From positions 1 to 61,055 of the forward strand of contig CAAERJ010000061.1 in assembly GCA_900758375.1 (NCBI GenBank): a DNA stretch of 61,055 bases, given 5' to 3'. This DNA comes from an uncultured Collinsella sp. GTDB lineage: Bacteria > Actinomycetota > Coriobacteriia > Coriobacteriales > Coriobacteriaceae. Shown piece by piece: positions 52,448 through 60,043 of this stretch (the first letter of the stretch is position 1; each line of letters starts with the position of its first letter). The notes under the pieces are model-generated. The model did not search any database. It was given only the letters and a program-made list of their open reading frames with translations, and had not been told where the DNA came from. The position numbers and the translations under genes were made by a program.

Positions 52448-53446
52448 CTACGCGGCCGAACACGAAACGCCAATGGCTTCCCAGCTGGTCGGCTTCGAAT
52501 CACCCTTCCGGTAAAAGGTGATGATTTCCGAGCCAGGAGATGCATCGTATGTGATCGAGTTGCCGCTGACGGCTGCTTGCCCATTACCGTTCTTGTGGTT
52601 CGCCTCAAAGAACGGATCGAGCTCGACCCCGCTTCCCCACGTGAGCTTTACCTTAGTCGTAGCGCCCGTAACGGTCACACGATAGTTGTAGGCGTCGAAG
52701 TCGCCGACATTCGTATCATCCTTGTTCTTGTCGACCCACTCGCCCGAAACGCCCGAAGCCGTCACCTCTGCACGTTCGGAAGGCGCAATCTTGGCGGCGA
52801 GCCATTTAAGGTTGGTGCCGGGGCTATTGGAGCCGACCTTGGCTTTAACGGTGAAGGATGCTTTGTTGAGGTCCGCCTTGGAAAACGTAACCTTATAGGT
52901 ATACATAGTTGCCTTGTTGGCAGGGAAGGAAAGGTCGACCGTGCCGCCCGCCGTCAGCGTGGGCTTACCGTTAACACTCCAAGTGCCCGTCGTTCCCGTC
53001 GCCTCCACGCTCAGCGTCGCGTTAACGTCCTTGTCGTTGACCTTGTTCTTGTCGCCCAGCAGATGGTTGTAAATGCGAAAGGTAAAGAAGCAGTTTTCCC
53101 CACTCGTGTCGGCGATGACACTTCGGACGGCAATACCCTCGTCATTCAGCGTCTCATTCGTGTAACCCGTGAGCATGTCCGAAGCAAACAGCGCCTGCGA
53201 CGTGCCCGAGACAGCGACCGACTTAAGAAAGTCACCCGCCAAAAAGGCCGTGTAGGTAAGGTAGGTACCCGCCACAATCGCGACGGCGCATAGCAGCACC
53301 GCAACCGTCCATAGGCGCTTGCGCACTTTAGAAGTAGGGGTCGCCGACTCCGTGCAGCAAGGCTCTGTCTTAGAATTATCTACCTGCGCAAAGTGCTTAC
53401 CAACAGGCCTCGCGATTTCATTTTGCTCGTTCTTGTCTTTTCGCAT
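52448..53446 (-). CDS. Membrane-anchored secreted subunit 3 of the surface operon
   Basis: Protein of 332 residues. A charged cytoplasmic tail of about 45 residues includes CC at 30-31. One helix follows (KRLWTVAVLLCAVAIVAGTY), then an extracellular part predicted as beta-sandwich: ATLSVEATGTTGTWSVNGK, YTYKVTFSKADLNKASFTVK. It is not obviously related by sequence to the other two small subunits except in layout. GGAGGGG precedes the ATG, and the giant gene starts 75 bases downstream. Probable structural partner of the giant protein. No known family was recognised. Confidence 0.75.
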   Translation of the reverse strand: MRKDKNEQNEIARPVGKHFAQVDNSKTEPCCTESATPTSKVRKRLWTVAVLLCAVAIVAGTYLTYTAFLAGDFLKSVAVSGTSQALFASDMLTGYTNETLNDEGIAVRSVIADTSGENCFFTFRIYNHLLGDKNKVNDKDVNATLSVEATGTTGTWSVNGKPTLTAGGTVDLSFPANKATMYTYKVTFSKADLNKASFTVKAKVGSNSPGTNLKWLAAKIAPSERAEVTASGVSGEWVDKNKDDTNVGDFDAYNYRVTVTGATTKVKLTWGSGVELDPFFEANHKNGNGQAAVSGNSITYDASPGSEIITFYRKGDSKPTSWEAIGVSCSAA

Positions 53447-53470
53447 CTGGCGCCCCTCCCCTCCTACTTA

Positions 53471-54271
53471 TTAGTTGCCGCTCGTGACGCGAGCGATTAG
53501 ATAAACCATGTCGGTCTCTTTGACGTTGGAGACCGTCTTTCCGCTTACGGTCACAACGCCCGGATTCCACGTACATTCGATGATGAAGTTCGTGGCGGCG
53601 TTGGCTGTTTTGCCATTCCAGCCATCGAGCCCACTCCCTGCGAACTTGTGGTACCGATACAGCGGACGGGCGTTTTTCTGGACATTCACGTACGAGCCGT
53701 ACGTCGGGTCGTTTGCCTCAAGCTCTTTAGCCAACGCACTTGTCCCGTCCGCGGAGTTGATAAAAGCAAGCTCAATCGGGGTGCTGCTCTTCTTGCTCCA
53801 TGAGTAGGTGCGGTTGAGCCCGTCGAGGCCGACCACGGTGCCGTTTTTATCGTTCGGATTATTGACCGTCACGTGATACACGTTGATTGTCAGCCCCGTG
53901 ATATTCGTGGTATTTGCCACCTGCAGCTCAAACGCTTGACCGCCGGCAGCGGGATCGCCATTGTCGCTCCGCACGCAAAACGCGCGACGAATGGTCACGG
54001 TGCCGTCTATGTTTTTAACATCGCCCCGTGACTCATCATACGAAATCTCGATGGGCTCGATGCTCGTCTGGTTGGGACCCATGATCTTAAGCTGCGCGGG
54101 CGTTTGGATCTTGCCCACCGTAGACAGACTTTTGCTGCCCACAAACCACGAGAGCGACAAGCCGATGATAAGAGCGATTGCCGCCAGCAATATCAGGACC
54201 GCAAGGGCCTGTGCGCGGCGGTTTTCTATCCAATTGCGGGCATCGCCGAGGCGCGTTTGCATGGTGCTCAT
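53471..54271 (-). CDS. Membrane-anchored secreted subunit 2, TasA/camelysin-like layout
   Basis: Protein of 266 residues. A short N-terminus and one helix (ALAVLILLAAIALIIGLSLS) are followed by WFVGSKSLSTVGKIQTP, a helix-to-mature-domain junction like that of SipW-processed TasA/CalY proteins (ayF-type boundary). The extracellular part is strand-rich with N and T (QVANTTNITGLTINVYHVTV) and ends DMVYLIARVTSGN. It overlaps the upstream gene by four bases (ATGA), so the two are coupled. The similarity to TasA is by layout, not by strong sequence match. Confidence 0.75.
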   Translation of the reverse strand: MSTMQTRLGDARNWIENRRAQALAVLILLAAIALIIGLSLSWFVGSKSLSTVGKIQTPAQLKIMGPNQTSIEPIEISYDESRGDVKNIDGTVTIRRAFCVRSDNGDPAAGGQAFELQVANTTNITGLTINVYHVTVNNPNDKNGTVVGLDGLNRTYSWSKKSSTPIELAFINSADGTSALAKELEANDPTYGSYVNVQKNARPLYRYHKFAGSGLDGWNGKTANAATNFIIECTWNPGVVTVSGKTVSNVKETDMVYLIARVTSGN

Positions 54272-55305
54272 GAGCTCACGCCCTCCTGAGCGCTAATTCT
54301 AAGTTGGATGTATTTGACCTTATTGCCGATCTGCTCGTCGGCATTGTTGTACAGCGCCGAGCAGATGGCGGTGTCGCTGAAGGACATGCTAGACGAAACC
54401 TCGGGGGCGTTGGCAGCACTCGTGCCGTTTGCCGCGCCATAGAAGTAGTTCGCTTTATGCTCGTTCATGTCCGCCTGCAAAGCGCCGTAGTCAGACTTTG
54501 CGTCGCCCGCCGCCGCAAACAGGTTCTTGTAGTAATTCGTGTTGCCCGTAAGGACGAAGTTCTGGAAGTACTCCGGCCATACCCAATACAGCGTGATGGT
54601 GTGGGACTGGTTCGTTGGATTGGCCACATTCCCGTCTTTGCAAAATTCGCTCTTGTCAATCTTGATCTTGCTATCAACCACGCGGCCCGAGTAATACCCG
54701 TTCTGGTCGCAGCTCGTAAAGAACAGTACATGGCCTTTGATCAAGCCAAGGAGCGCCTCCGCCTCGGGCGCCAGCGTTCCCCCGTCCCCAACAACGCCAA
54801 CAATGTTCGTGACCTTAAGCAAGCGCGACAGATTGATCGTGACCCCGTCCAGGTCACTCACCAGCGGCTTCACCGTAAATGTAATCTTGCCGCGAGCACC
54901 CGGGTACAGAGAGCCCGCGGTCTCGTTGTTGAGGTTGGAGCCGAGCGTCACCGTCATGGCATCGGCCGTATCCAGACCAGCGATAGTTTGCTTTTCGGTG
55001 TCCGTGCGCTCGGGACGCTCGTAATAGCCCACGTGGGCGTCGGACTCGCCCTCGCCCTCGGCGGTCAGCGTGTACCGCGGGCCCTTCGCCCCGATCGTAC
55101 TCCCCGTGGCGCTCACTCGGTTATTCGCGGCAAACCAGGCCAGGCACGCAAAGATGGCAACGATGGCGGCCAGCACAAACAGACCACTCACCAGGAAATC
55201 CTTCCAGAAATCCTTGAGGGTCCGCACGTGCTCGTCGGCAGCTTGGCGGTACTCGGCCGCCGTCATGTGCTGCTGGAGCTCGCTATGTCGGTCCATGCCA
55301 CTCAT
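54268..55305 (-). CDS. Membrane-anchored secreted subunit 1, TasA/camelysin-like layout
   Basis: First gene of the surface operon; 345 residues. A cytoplasmic tail of about 37 residues precedes one helix (FLVSGLFVLAAIVAIFACLA) and the junction WFAANNRVSATGSTI. The extracellular part contains beta-rich blocks (KITFTVKPLVSDLDGVTINLS, quoted in part) and several Tyr/Asn-rich loops. It ends KVKYIQLRISAQEG, similar to the ends of the other subunits. No catalytic motif is seen. It is coupled to subunit 2. Role inferred: minor or anchoring subunit of a surface filament. Confidence 0.75.
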   Translation of the reverse strand: MSGMDRHSELQQHMTAAEYRQAADEHVRTLKDFWKDFLVSGLFVLAAIVAIFACLAWFAANNRVSATGSTIGAKGPRYTLTAEGEGESDAHVGYYERPERTDTEKQTIAGLDTADAMTVTLGSNLNNETAGSLYPGARGKITFTVKPLVSDLDGVTINLSRLLKVTNIVGVVGDGGTLAPEAEALLGLIKGHVLFFTSCDQNGYYSGRVVDSKIKIDKSEFCKDGNVANPTNQSHTITLYWVWPEYFQNFVLTGNTNYYKNLFAAAGDAKSDYGALQADMNEHKANYFYGAANGTSAANAPEVSSSMSFSDTAICSALYNNADEQIGNKVKYIQLRISAQEGVSS

Positions 55306-55390
55306 CGCTTACGTTTGCCCTGCTTGCGGGCTTGCCATCCTTTTCCGCTCGGTCGCGTTTATCCGTTGTTCGCAGGTAGAGAATTCAGGC

Positions 55391-55418
55391 AGAATACAAC
55401 ACCGTACGATAAGGTAAA
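55391..55418 (-). promoter_or_regulatory. Possible promoter of the surface operon
   Basis: On the minus strand TTTACC (55413-55418), 16 bases, TATTCT (55391-55396). It lies about 85 bases upstream of the first ATG. The match to consensus is moderate. Confidence 0.35.
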
Positions 55419-55484
55419 AGAATAGCATTGACCTGCGGTTCGCTCCACAACGCAAGCCTTAATGATGTCTTAAAAGTCAAACCC

Positions 55485-55550
55485 TTGGTGCAAGCGGTCA
55501 GGTTACTTCGCGCCAACATGGTGCAAACAAACCTGACCCCCTTGCACCAA
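55485..55550. repeat. Inverted repeat TTGGTGCAAG..CTTGCACCAA
   Basis: TTGGTGCAAGCGGTCAGGTT (55485-55504) pairs with 55530-55550 with one bulge and one mismatch. A second GGTGCAAAC lies in the loop. The element fills the gap between the DUF4143 gene and the surface operon promoter and belongs to the REP-like class. Confidence 0.7.
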
Positions 55551-55589
55551 TCCGCAGCACCGGGCAGCGGACACACGGCGTGCCGCCCC

Positions 55590-56894
55590 TTAACACCCCA
55601 ACGCGCGCACGGGTATCACGTAGATACCGTCCTCGACCTCGCGGGCGTACTCACCCACCCCCACAATCACGGCCATAAACTCCGGTTCGCGTGTGCGTGA
55701 ACGAGGATTTCCACAGACCTTCTTGCGAACGCGCCTGAGGCTCTCAACGCCGGCGCTCACTTTATCTTCACTTACCTTAATCTCAAAGGCGGCCCACCGT
55801 CCGTCGGCTAGCTGTACGATAGCATCGCACTCAAGGCCCGAATCGTCGCGATAATAGCGCACGGGCGTGCTATCCAGCAGGTCGAGCGAACGTGCGTAGA
55901 CCGAAAGGTCGCGTATGACCAAATTCTCAAACACCAGACCAAATGTCTGCCAGTCGGCAAGCAGCGCCTGCGAGGACATACCTAGCAAGGCGCAAGCAAG
56001 GCTCGGATCTGCCAGATAGCGCTTGGGCTTGACGGTAAAGCGCCGTTTGTCGCGCGCGGCGGGAACCCAACCGGGGACCTCCTCGAGAATGAACATGCCT
56101 TTGAGGGCATCCAGGTACCTGCGCACCTTGGTCTCATCGGCAAACGCTGCGGGTTCCTCCTCGGCACCGAACATATCCATAAGAATCGTTTTATACGTGG
56201 TTGCCTGTCCCAGATTGCGCGCGATCGATGCGGAGACTCGACGAGCAATATCGGGGTCGAGACCGACCGCCGGGAAGCTGCTCGAAAACGTGGTGTTGAG
56301 ATATTCGCGGGCGATGAGCTGGGCGTCAGCCGAAACCATATCGATCGCCTCGGGCCAGCCGCCGCGGCAAGCGGCTTCGACAAGCCCCGGCGTATCGCCA
56401 TTGCACCGGCAGGGCTCAAAACGATGCTCAAACAAGCCCGCCAGGCTCACCTTGCCGTTGGACTCACCTGTCTCGGCAAGCGTCATGGGGTGCATGCGGA
56501 CGCGGCCGATGCGGCCGGCTCCACTATGCGCGGGCGCCTCCGCCTTTGAGCCAAACGCAGGCGTGGCGGAACCCGTGAGGATATAGGCGCCGCGCGTACC
56601 CCGGGTGCGGTCAACCTCGTGTCTAACGTAGTCCCAAATCTGGGGAACGCGCTGCCACTCATCGATAATATGCGGACGGTCTCCCAGCAACATCATCGCC
56701 GGGTCGGCACGCGCGAGGTCGAGATTCTCGTCGACATACGAGGCGGACGCCCCGTGCTCGAGCGCGGCCCACGTCTTGCCACACCACTTGGTGCCCGCAA
56801 TCTCGACCGCGCCAAAGACACGAAGGTAGCGCTCGATTTGCGCATCCACGATACGTGGGATGTATCCGTCCCGATGTAGCCTCTCGCCTGCCAT
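55590..56894 (-). CDS. AAA_14/DUF4143 ATPase
   Basis: Protein of 434 residues. The AAA_14 domain starts after RIVDAQIERYLRVFGAVEIAG (in part), with a P-loop AGTKWCGKTWAA and Walker B-like HIIDEWQRVP; the sensor strand is YILTGSA. The C-terminal DUF4143 domain (about 215-375) contains RYYRDDSGLECDAIVQ and FEIKVSE, a nuclease-like D...E-x-K pattern. The function of the family is not known, and it is common as a single accessory gene in gut bacteria. GGGGGTGG precedes the ATG. Upstream lie four 23-bp iterons, which may control it. Confidence 0.9.
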   Translation of the reverse strand: MAGERLHRDGYIPRIVDAQIERYLRVFGAVEIAGTKWCGKTWAALEHGASASYVDENLDLARADPAMMLLGDRPHIIDEWQRVPQIWDYVRHEVDRTRGTRGAYILTGSATPAFGSKAEAPAHSGAGRIGRVRMHPMTLAETGESNGKVSLAGLFEHRFEPCRCNGDTPGLVEAACRGGWPEAIDMVSADAQLIAREYLNTTFSSSFPAVGLDPDIARRVSASIARNLGQATTYKTILMDMFGAEEEPAAFADETKVRRYLDALKGMFILEEVPGWVPAARDKRRFTVKPKRYLADPSLACALLGMSSQALLADWQTFGLVFENLVIRDLSVYARSLDLLDSTPVRYYRDDSGLECDAIVQLADGRWAAFEIKVSEDKVSAGVESLRRVRKKVCGNPRSRTREPEFMAVIVGVGEYAREVEDGIYVIPVRALGC

Positions 56895-56953
56895 GAGCCA
56901 CCCCCGCAGATTTCCAGTTCCTGATTTCTGATTCTTCTATTCCACTGTAGCAA

Positions 56954-57034
56954 ATTCGGATTTTCGGGTGGTTGAGATTCGGATTTTCGTGTTCATATAA
57001 TTCGGATTTTCTGGTGCATGAGATTCGGATTTTC
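56954..57034. repeat. Four tandem ATTCGGATTTTC iterons, exact 23-bp period
   Basis: ATTCGGATTTTC occurs at 56954, 56977, 57000 and 57023, with exactly 23 bases between starts. The other 11 bases of each unit vary (GGGTGGTTGAG, GTGTTCATATA, TGGTGCATGAG). The array lies 60 bases upstream of the DUF4143 ATPase start codon, in its promoter region. Confidence 0.92.
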
Positions 57035-57067
57035 TGAACCCGCTGGTCAGGGGCATCTCTTATTGGC

Positions 57068-57099
57068 AAAAAGACGGGGAGCACCGATACGGCACTCCC
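57068..57099 (-). terminator. Rho-independent terminator of the flavoenzyme gene
   Basis: On the minus strand GGGAGTGCCG and CGGTGCTCCC form a 10-bp stem (two G-U pairs), followed by CGTCTTTTTG. It lies about 30 bases after the stop codon at 57130. Confidence 0.75.
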
Positions 57100-57129
57100 T
57101 GTCCACTCAATACGCGATGGCTTTCTCGG

Positions 57130-59160
57130 CTACAGCTCGTTGGCCGCGTGATACGCCGTGCGAATGGCGCTCGCGATGTCGGCGGTGCGCTCGCCCGAGC
57201 AGTCGCCCACGCAGGTCACGGGCACCGTCACGCCGTCCAGGTCAAACGCGTTGGCCTTGGAGCCCACGGCCATCACCACGTAATCGCAGGCGATCTTCAC
57301 CGGCTCCTCGGCGCCGTCCTCGGTGGTGCGAATGGCCTCCACGCCCTCGTCGGTAATGGCGGTCAGGCGGGTCTTCACGTGCTGCTCCACGTTATGCTCG
57401 GCAAAGTCGCTCATAATCAGCGGCAGAATGGTCCCGGACTCGCCCGCGGCAATCTTATCGAGCATCTCCACGATCGCCACCTCGCAGCCGTGCTGCAGCA
57501 GGTACTCGGCAGTCTCGGTGCCCACCAGGCCGCCGCCAATGACGGCGACGCGGCCCGTAAGCTCCACCTTGCCGGCCAGCACGTCCCAGCTCGAGACGAC
57601 CTTGTCCGAATCGGCACCCGGAACGGGAATGACCACGTCGTGCGCGCCCACGGCCACAATCGCGGCGTCGGCGGCGTTGAGGTCCTCGGCGGTAGCGGCA
57701 TGGTTGAGCTCGACCTTCACGCCCAGGCCAGGCAGAATCTTCTCGTAGTACTCGACCGAGCGCATGATCTCGTCCTTGCGCGGAGGCGCAGCCGCCAGCA
57801 CAATCTGGCCGCCCAGATGATCGCTCGCCTCGTAAACGGTCACGTCGTAGCCGCGCTTGGCCGCCACGCGCGCGGCCTCCAGGCCGGCGATGCCGCCGCC
57901 CACCACGGCAATCTTCTTGTCGCCCTCGCCTGGCTTAATGGCGATAGTCGCCTCGTCGCCGTTCTCGGCATTGAGAACGCACGAGATGTACTTGCGGTTT
58001 TGAATCGCGTCGACGCAACCCTTGTTGCAGTTGAGGCACTCGCGGATGGGCTCACCCGTGGCGGCCTTCAGCGCAATGTCGGGGTCGCACATGAGCGAGC
58101 GGCCGTAGGCGATGATGTCGGCCGCGCCGTCTTCCAGGATCTTCTCACCGGCCTCGACCGAGACAACACGGCCCACGGTTGCCACCGGCACGGAGACCAG
58201 GGCTTTGACGCGCTCGGCCACCGGCAGCGTCCAGTTGTAGGGCATGGCGCCCATGGGCGGAATGGTGTCGCCCATGTTGCCGGTGTGATTGGCCTGTGCA
58301 ACCTGGATCATGTCGATGCCCGCGCCCTCGAGCAGCTTGGCAAACTTGCAGGCCTCGTCGGGCTGCAGGCCGCCCTTGCCGCGCGGCGTGCCGTCGGGGT
58401 TCTCCATAATCACGGGGAGCTTGTACTCCACCATCAGCTGCGGCGCGGCTTCCTTAATGGCGGCGACGACCTCGAGCGCATAGCGAACACGGTTCTCGAA
58501 CGAGCCGCCGTACTCGTCGGTGCGCTGGTTGAGGATGGCCGAGCACAGCGAACCCACCAGGCGGTCGCCGTGGACCTCGATGGCGTCGATTCCGGCCTGC
58601 TGCGCGCGAGCGGCCGAGGCGGCGATGGCCTCCTTGATCTGGGTGAGCTGCTCTACGCTCGCCTCGTTCACAAAGTGCTGCATGTCGTGGTGCAGCTTGG
58701 CGTATGCCTGCTTGCGGATCTCGTTGGACTCGGCCATCTTGGCGGCAAAGGTCTCCTCGTCACCGGCGGCCTTGGCTTCCTGCGCGGCCTTGGCGGCGGC
58801 CATGGATCCCATGACCATGCGGCCGACGCCGGGCACGTCGTACTCGGGGTGGAACAGCTGCAGCGCGACCTTGGCACCGTGCTTGTGGACGGCGTCGGCC
58901 AGGGCCTTAAACGTGGGGATCTGGGCGTCAGTCGCCAGCTTGGGCGTGGGGCTCGCGGTCATAACGGGGGCGACGTCGCCGATGACGATGTAGCTCACGC
59001 CGCCACGGGCCAGGCGCTCGTAAAAAGCCAGGCTGCGCTCGCCAATGGAGCCGTCGCGCTCCTCGTAGCCGGTGGTCAGCGGCGGGAACATAATGCGGTT
59101 CTTGAGCTCAAGGGGACCAACCGTAATGGGCTGGAGCAGTTTGGATGCAGGTGCGGTCAT
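57130..59160 (-). CDS. Old-yellow-enzyme-type NADH:flavin oxidoreductase with Fe-S and FAD domains
   Basis: Enzyme of 676 residues of the 2,4-dienoyl-CoA reductase / enoate reductase / BaiCD-like family. An FMN TIM barrel covers about 8-370 (KNRIMFPPLTTGY, RTDEYGGSFENRVRY). Cysteines C377, C380, C384 and C396 bind one [4Fe-4S] cluster (CLNCNKGC). The FAD site is VVGGGIAGLEAA, and the NAD(P)H site is VIGGGLVGTETAEYLL. A helical insert rich in Ala/Glu (about 120-160) interrupts the barrel. It would reduce an activated C=C bond with NAD(P)H; in gut bacteria steroids, bile acids or phenylpropenoates are options. The ATG at 59160 has GAGAGG seven bases upstream; an ATG at 59166 is too close. Numbering here is from 59166. 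Confidence 0.92.
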   Translation of the reverse strand: MTAPASKLLQPITVGPLELKNRIMFPPLTTGYEERDGSIGERSLAFYERLARGGVSYIVIGDVAPVMTASPTPKLATDAQIPTFKALADAVHKHGAKVALQLFHPEYDVPGVGRMVMGSMAAAKAAQEAKAAGDEETFAAKMAESNEIRKQAYAKLHHDMQHFVNEASVEQLTQIKEAIAASAARAQQAGIDAIEVHGDRLVGSLCSAILNQRTDEYGGSFENRVRYALEVVAAIKEAAPQLMVEYKLPVIMENPDGTPRGKGGLQPDEACKFAKLLEGAGIDMIQVAQANHTGNMGDTIPPMGAMPYNWTLPVAERVKALVSVPVATVGRVVSVEAGEKILEDGAADIIAYGRSLMCDPDIALKAATGEPIRECLNCNKGCVDAIQNRKYISCVLNAENGDEATIAIKPGEGDKKIAVVGGGIAGLEAARVAAKRGYDVTVYEASDHLGGQIVLAAAPPRKDEIMRSVEYYEKILPGLGVKVELNHAATAEDLNAADAAIVAVGAHDVVIPVPGADSDKVVSSWDVLAGKVELTGRVAVIGGGLVGTETAEYLLQHGCEVAIVEMLDKIAAGESGTILPLIMSDFAEHNVEQHVKTRLTAITDEGVEAIRTTEDGAEEPVKIACDYVVMAVGSKANAFDLDGVTVPVTCVGDCSGERTADIASAIRTAYHAANEL

Positions 59161-59301
59161 GGACATTCCTCTCTTGTAGGCGCGGCGGCGATGGTGCCGC
59201 GTAGTTGTCTAAAGGATATGGCATGGGGGTACAGCGGCACAACGAAAATCGGCGAATATCAGGTGACGGCAGGTGGATGGGGCGGGACGGCCCGTCGGTT
59301 T

Positions 59302-59681
59302 GTCTCAATCTGTAACAGTTACTCGGCAAAAACCGGGTCTTACTGTTACAGATCAAGACCTTCCTCTCAACCCATCCTCAACAATCTAGATCTGTAACAG
59401 CTAGGCCCACTTTTGACCCCCACCTGTTACAGATCGAGACAAACCAATCTAGCCTGCCGAAAGATCTCAATCTGTAACAGTTACTCGGCAAAATGGGCCC
59501 CAGATGTTACGGATTTAGACAAACGGGACCCGCCTGCTAGAAAATCTCAATCTGTAACAGCTGCCCGGCAAAATCCGTCCCTCGTGTTACAGATTTAGAC
59601 AAACGCGGTCCAAACCGCCGGTATATCTCGATCTGTAACACCTAGCCGCCCAAATCGGGTCTTGGTGTTACAGATCGAGAT
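59302..59681. repeat. Tandem array of five TGTAACA palindromes, about 80-nt period
   Basis: Units: 59302-59359, 59385-59440, 59464-59520, 59544-59600, 59625-59681. Each has arms of about 16 bases (TCTCAATCTGTAACAG and its inverted copy) around a centre of about 24 bases, often containing CGGCAAAA. Units start 79-83 bases apart, with about 24 bases between them. Two further copies lie at 5938-6073. The stretch 59161-59301 before it holds only the leader of the flavoenzyme gene. Confidence 0.92.
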
Positions 59682-59731
59682 CTTTGATTGAGAGGCTGAG
59701 AATTGAACTGAAGAAACGATCCCGGGATAAC

Positions 59732-59761
59732 AAAAAAGCTCGCCGGCTAGGCCGACGAGCT
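59732..59761 (-). terminator. Rho-independent terminator of the tRNA gene
   Basis: On the minus strand AGCTCGTCGGCC pairs with GGCCGGCGAGCT in part (GCTCGTCGGCCTAGCCGGCGAGC) and is followed by TTTTTTG, directly after the tRNA 3' end. Confidence 0.9.
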
Positions 59762-59770
59762 GCAAGTTCT

Positions 59771-59847
59771 TGGTCGCGGGGGCAGGATTTGAACCTACGA
59801 CCTCCGGGTTATGAGCCCGGCGAGCTACCAGACTGCTCCACCCCGCA
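59771..59847 (-). tRNA. tRNA-Met (CAT), initiator type
   Basis: A 77-nt cloverleaf with encoded CCA. The anticodon loop reads CTCATAA, closed by three G-C pairs (GGG/CCC), the hallmark of initiator tRNA-fMet. The D-arm GGAGCAGTCTGGTAGCTC and T-loop TTCAAAT also match bacterial initiators. Position 1 is T and position 72 is G, so the first pair is a weak U-G wobble in place of the usual C-A mismatch. A terminator follows at once. It is a single tRNA transcribed on its own. Confidence 0.94.
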
Positions 59848-59982
59848 ATGTCTGGGCGCTTCATGTGCGCAAGAAAGAATATTACGTGGGAGTTCGGTAA
59901 ACGGCAAGGAAAATCTCGTAGAGCATAATTCCTTCATATTTAAACCCCTCAGCCCATATCACTGTAACCGAATCGCAGCCGA

Positions 59983-60007
59983 GCGCCGTCGACGGCGCGT
60001 ATACAAT
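59983..60007 (+). promoter_or_regulatory. Palindrome and possible -10 upstream of coaX
   Basis: GCGCCGTCGACGGCGC (59983-59998) is a perfect 16-base palindrome. It ends three bases before TACAAT (60002-60007), a possible -10 about 37 bases ahead of the coaX ATG. No clear -35 is seen. Confidence 0.4.
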
Positions 60008-60043
60008 GGTGCGCGTCCTTTTACACCGACACTGGGAGTAGAC

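Noticed and set aside
59302..59681. CRISPR array
   Set aside because: The repeats are whole palindromes of about 57 nt that differ from each other, the 24-nt gaps are short, and no cas gene is near.
59684..60043. N-terminal extension of CoaX
   Set aside because: The open frame runs through the antisense of the tRNA and lacks CoaX-like sequence; ATG 60044 has a good RBS.
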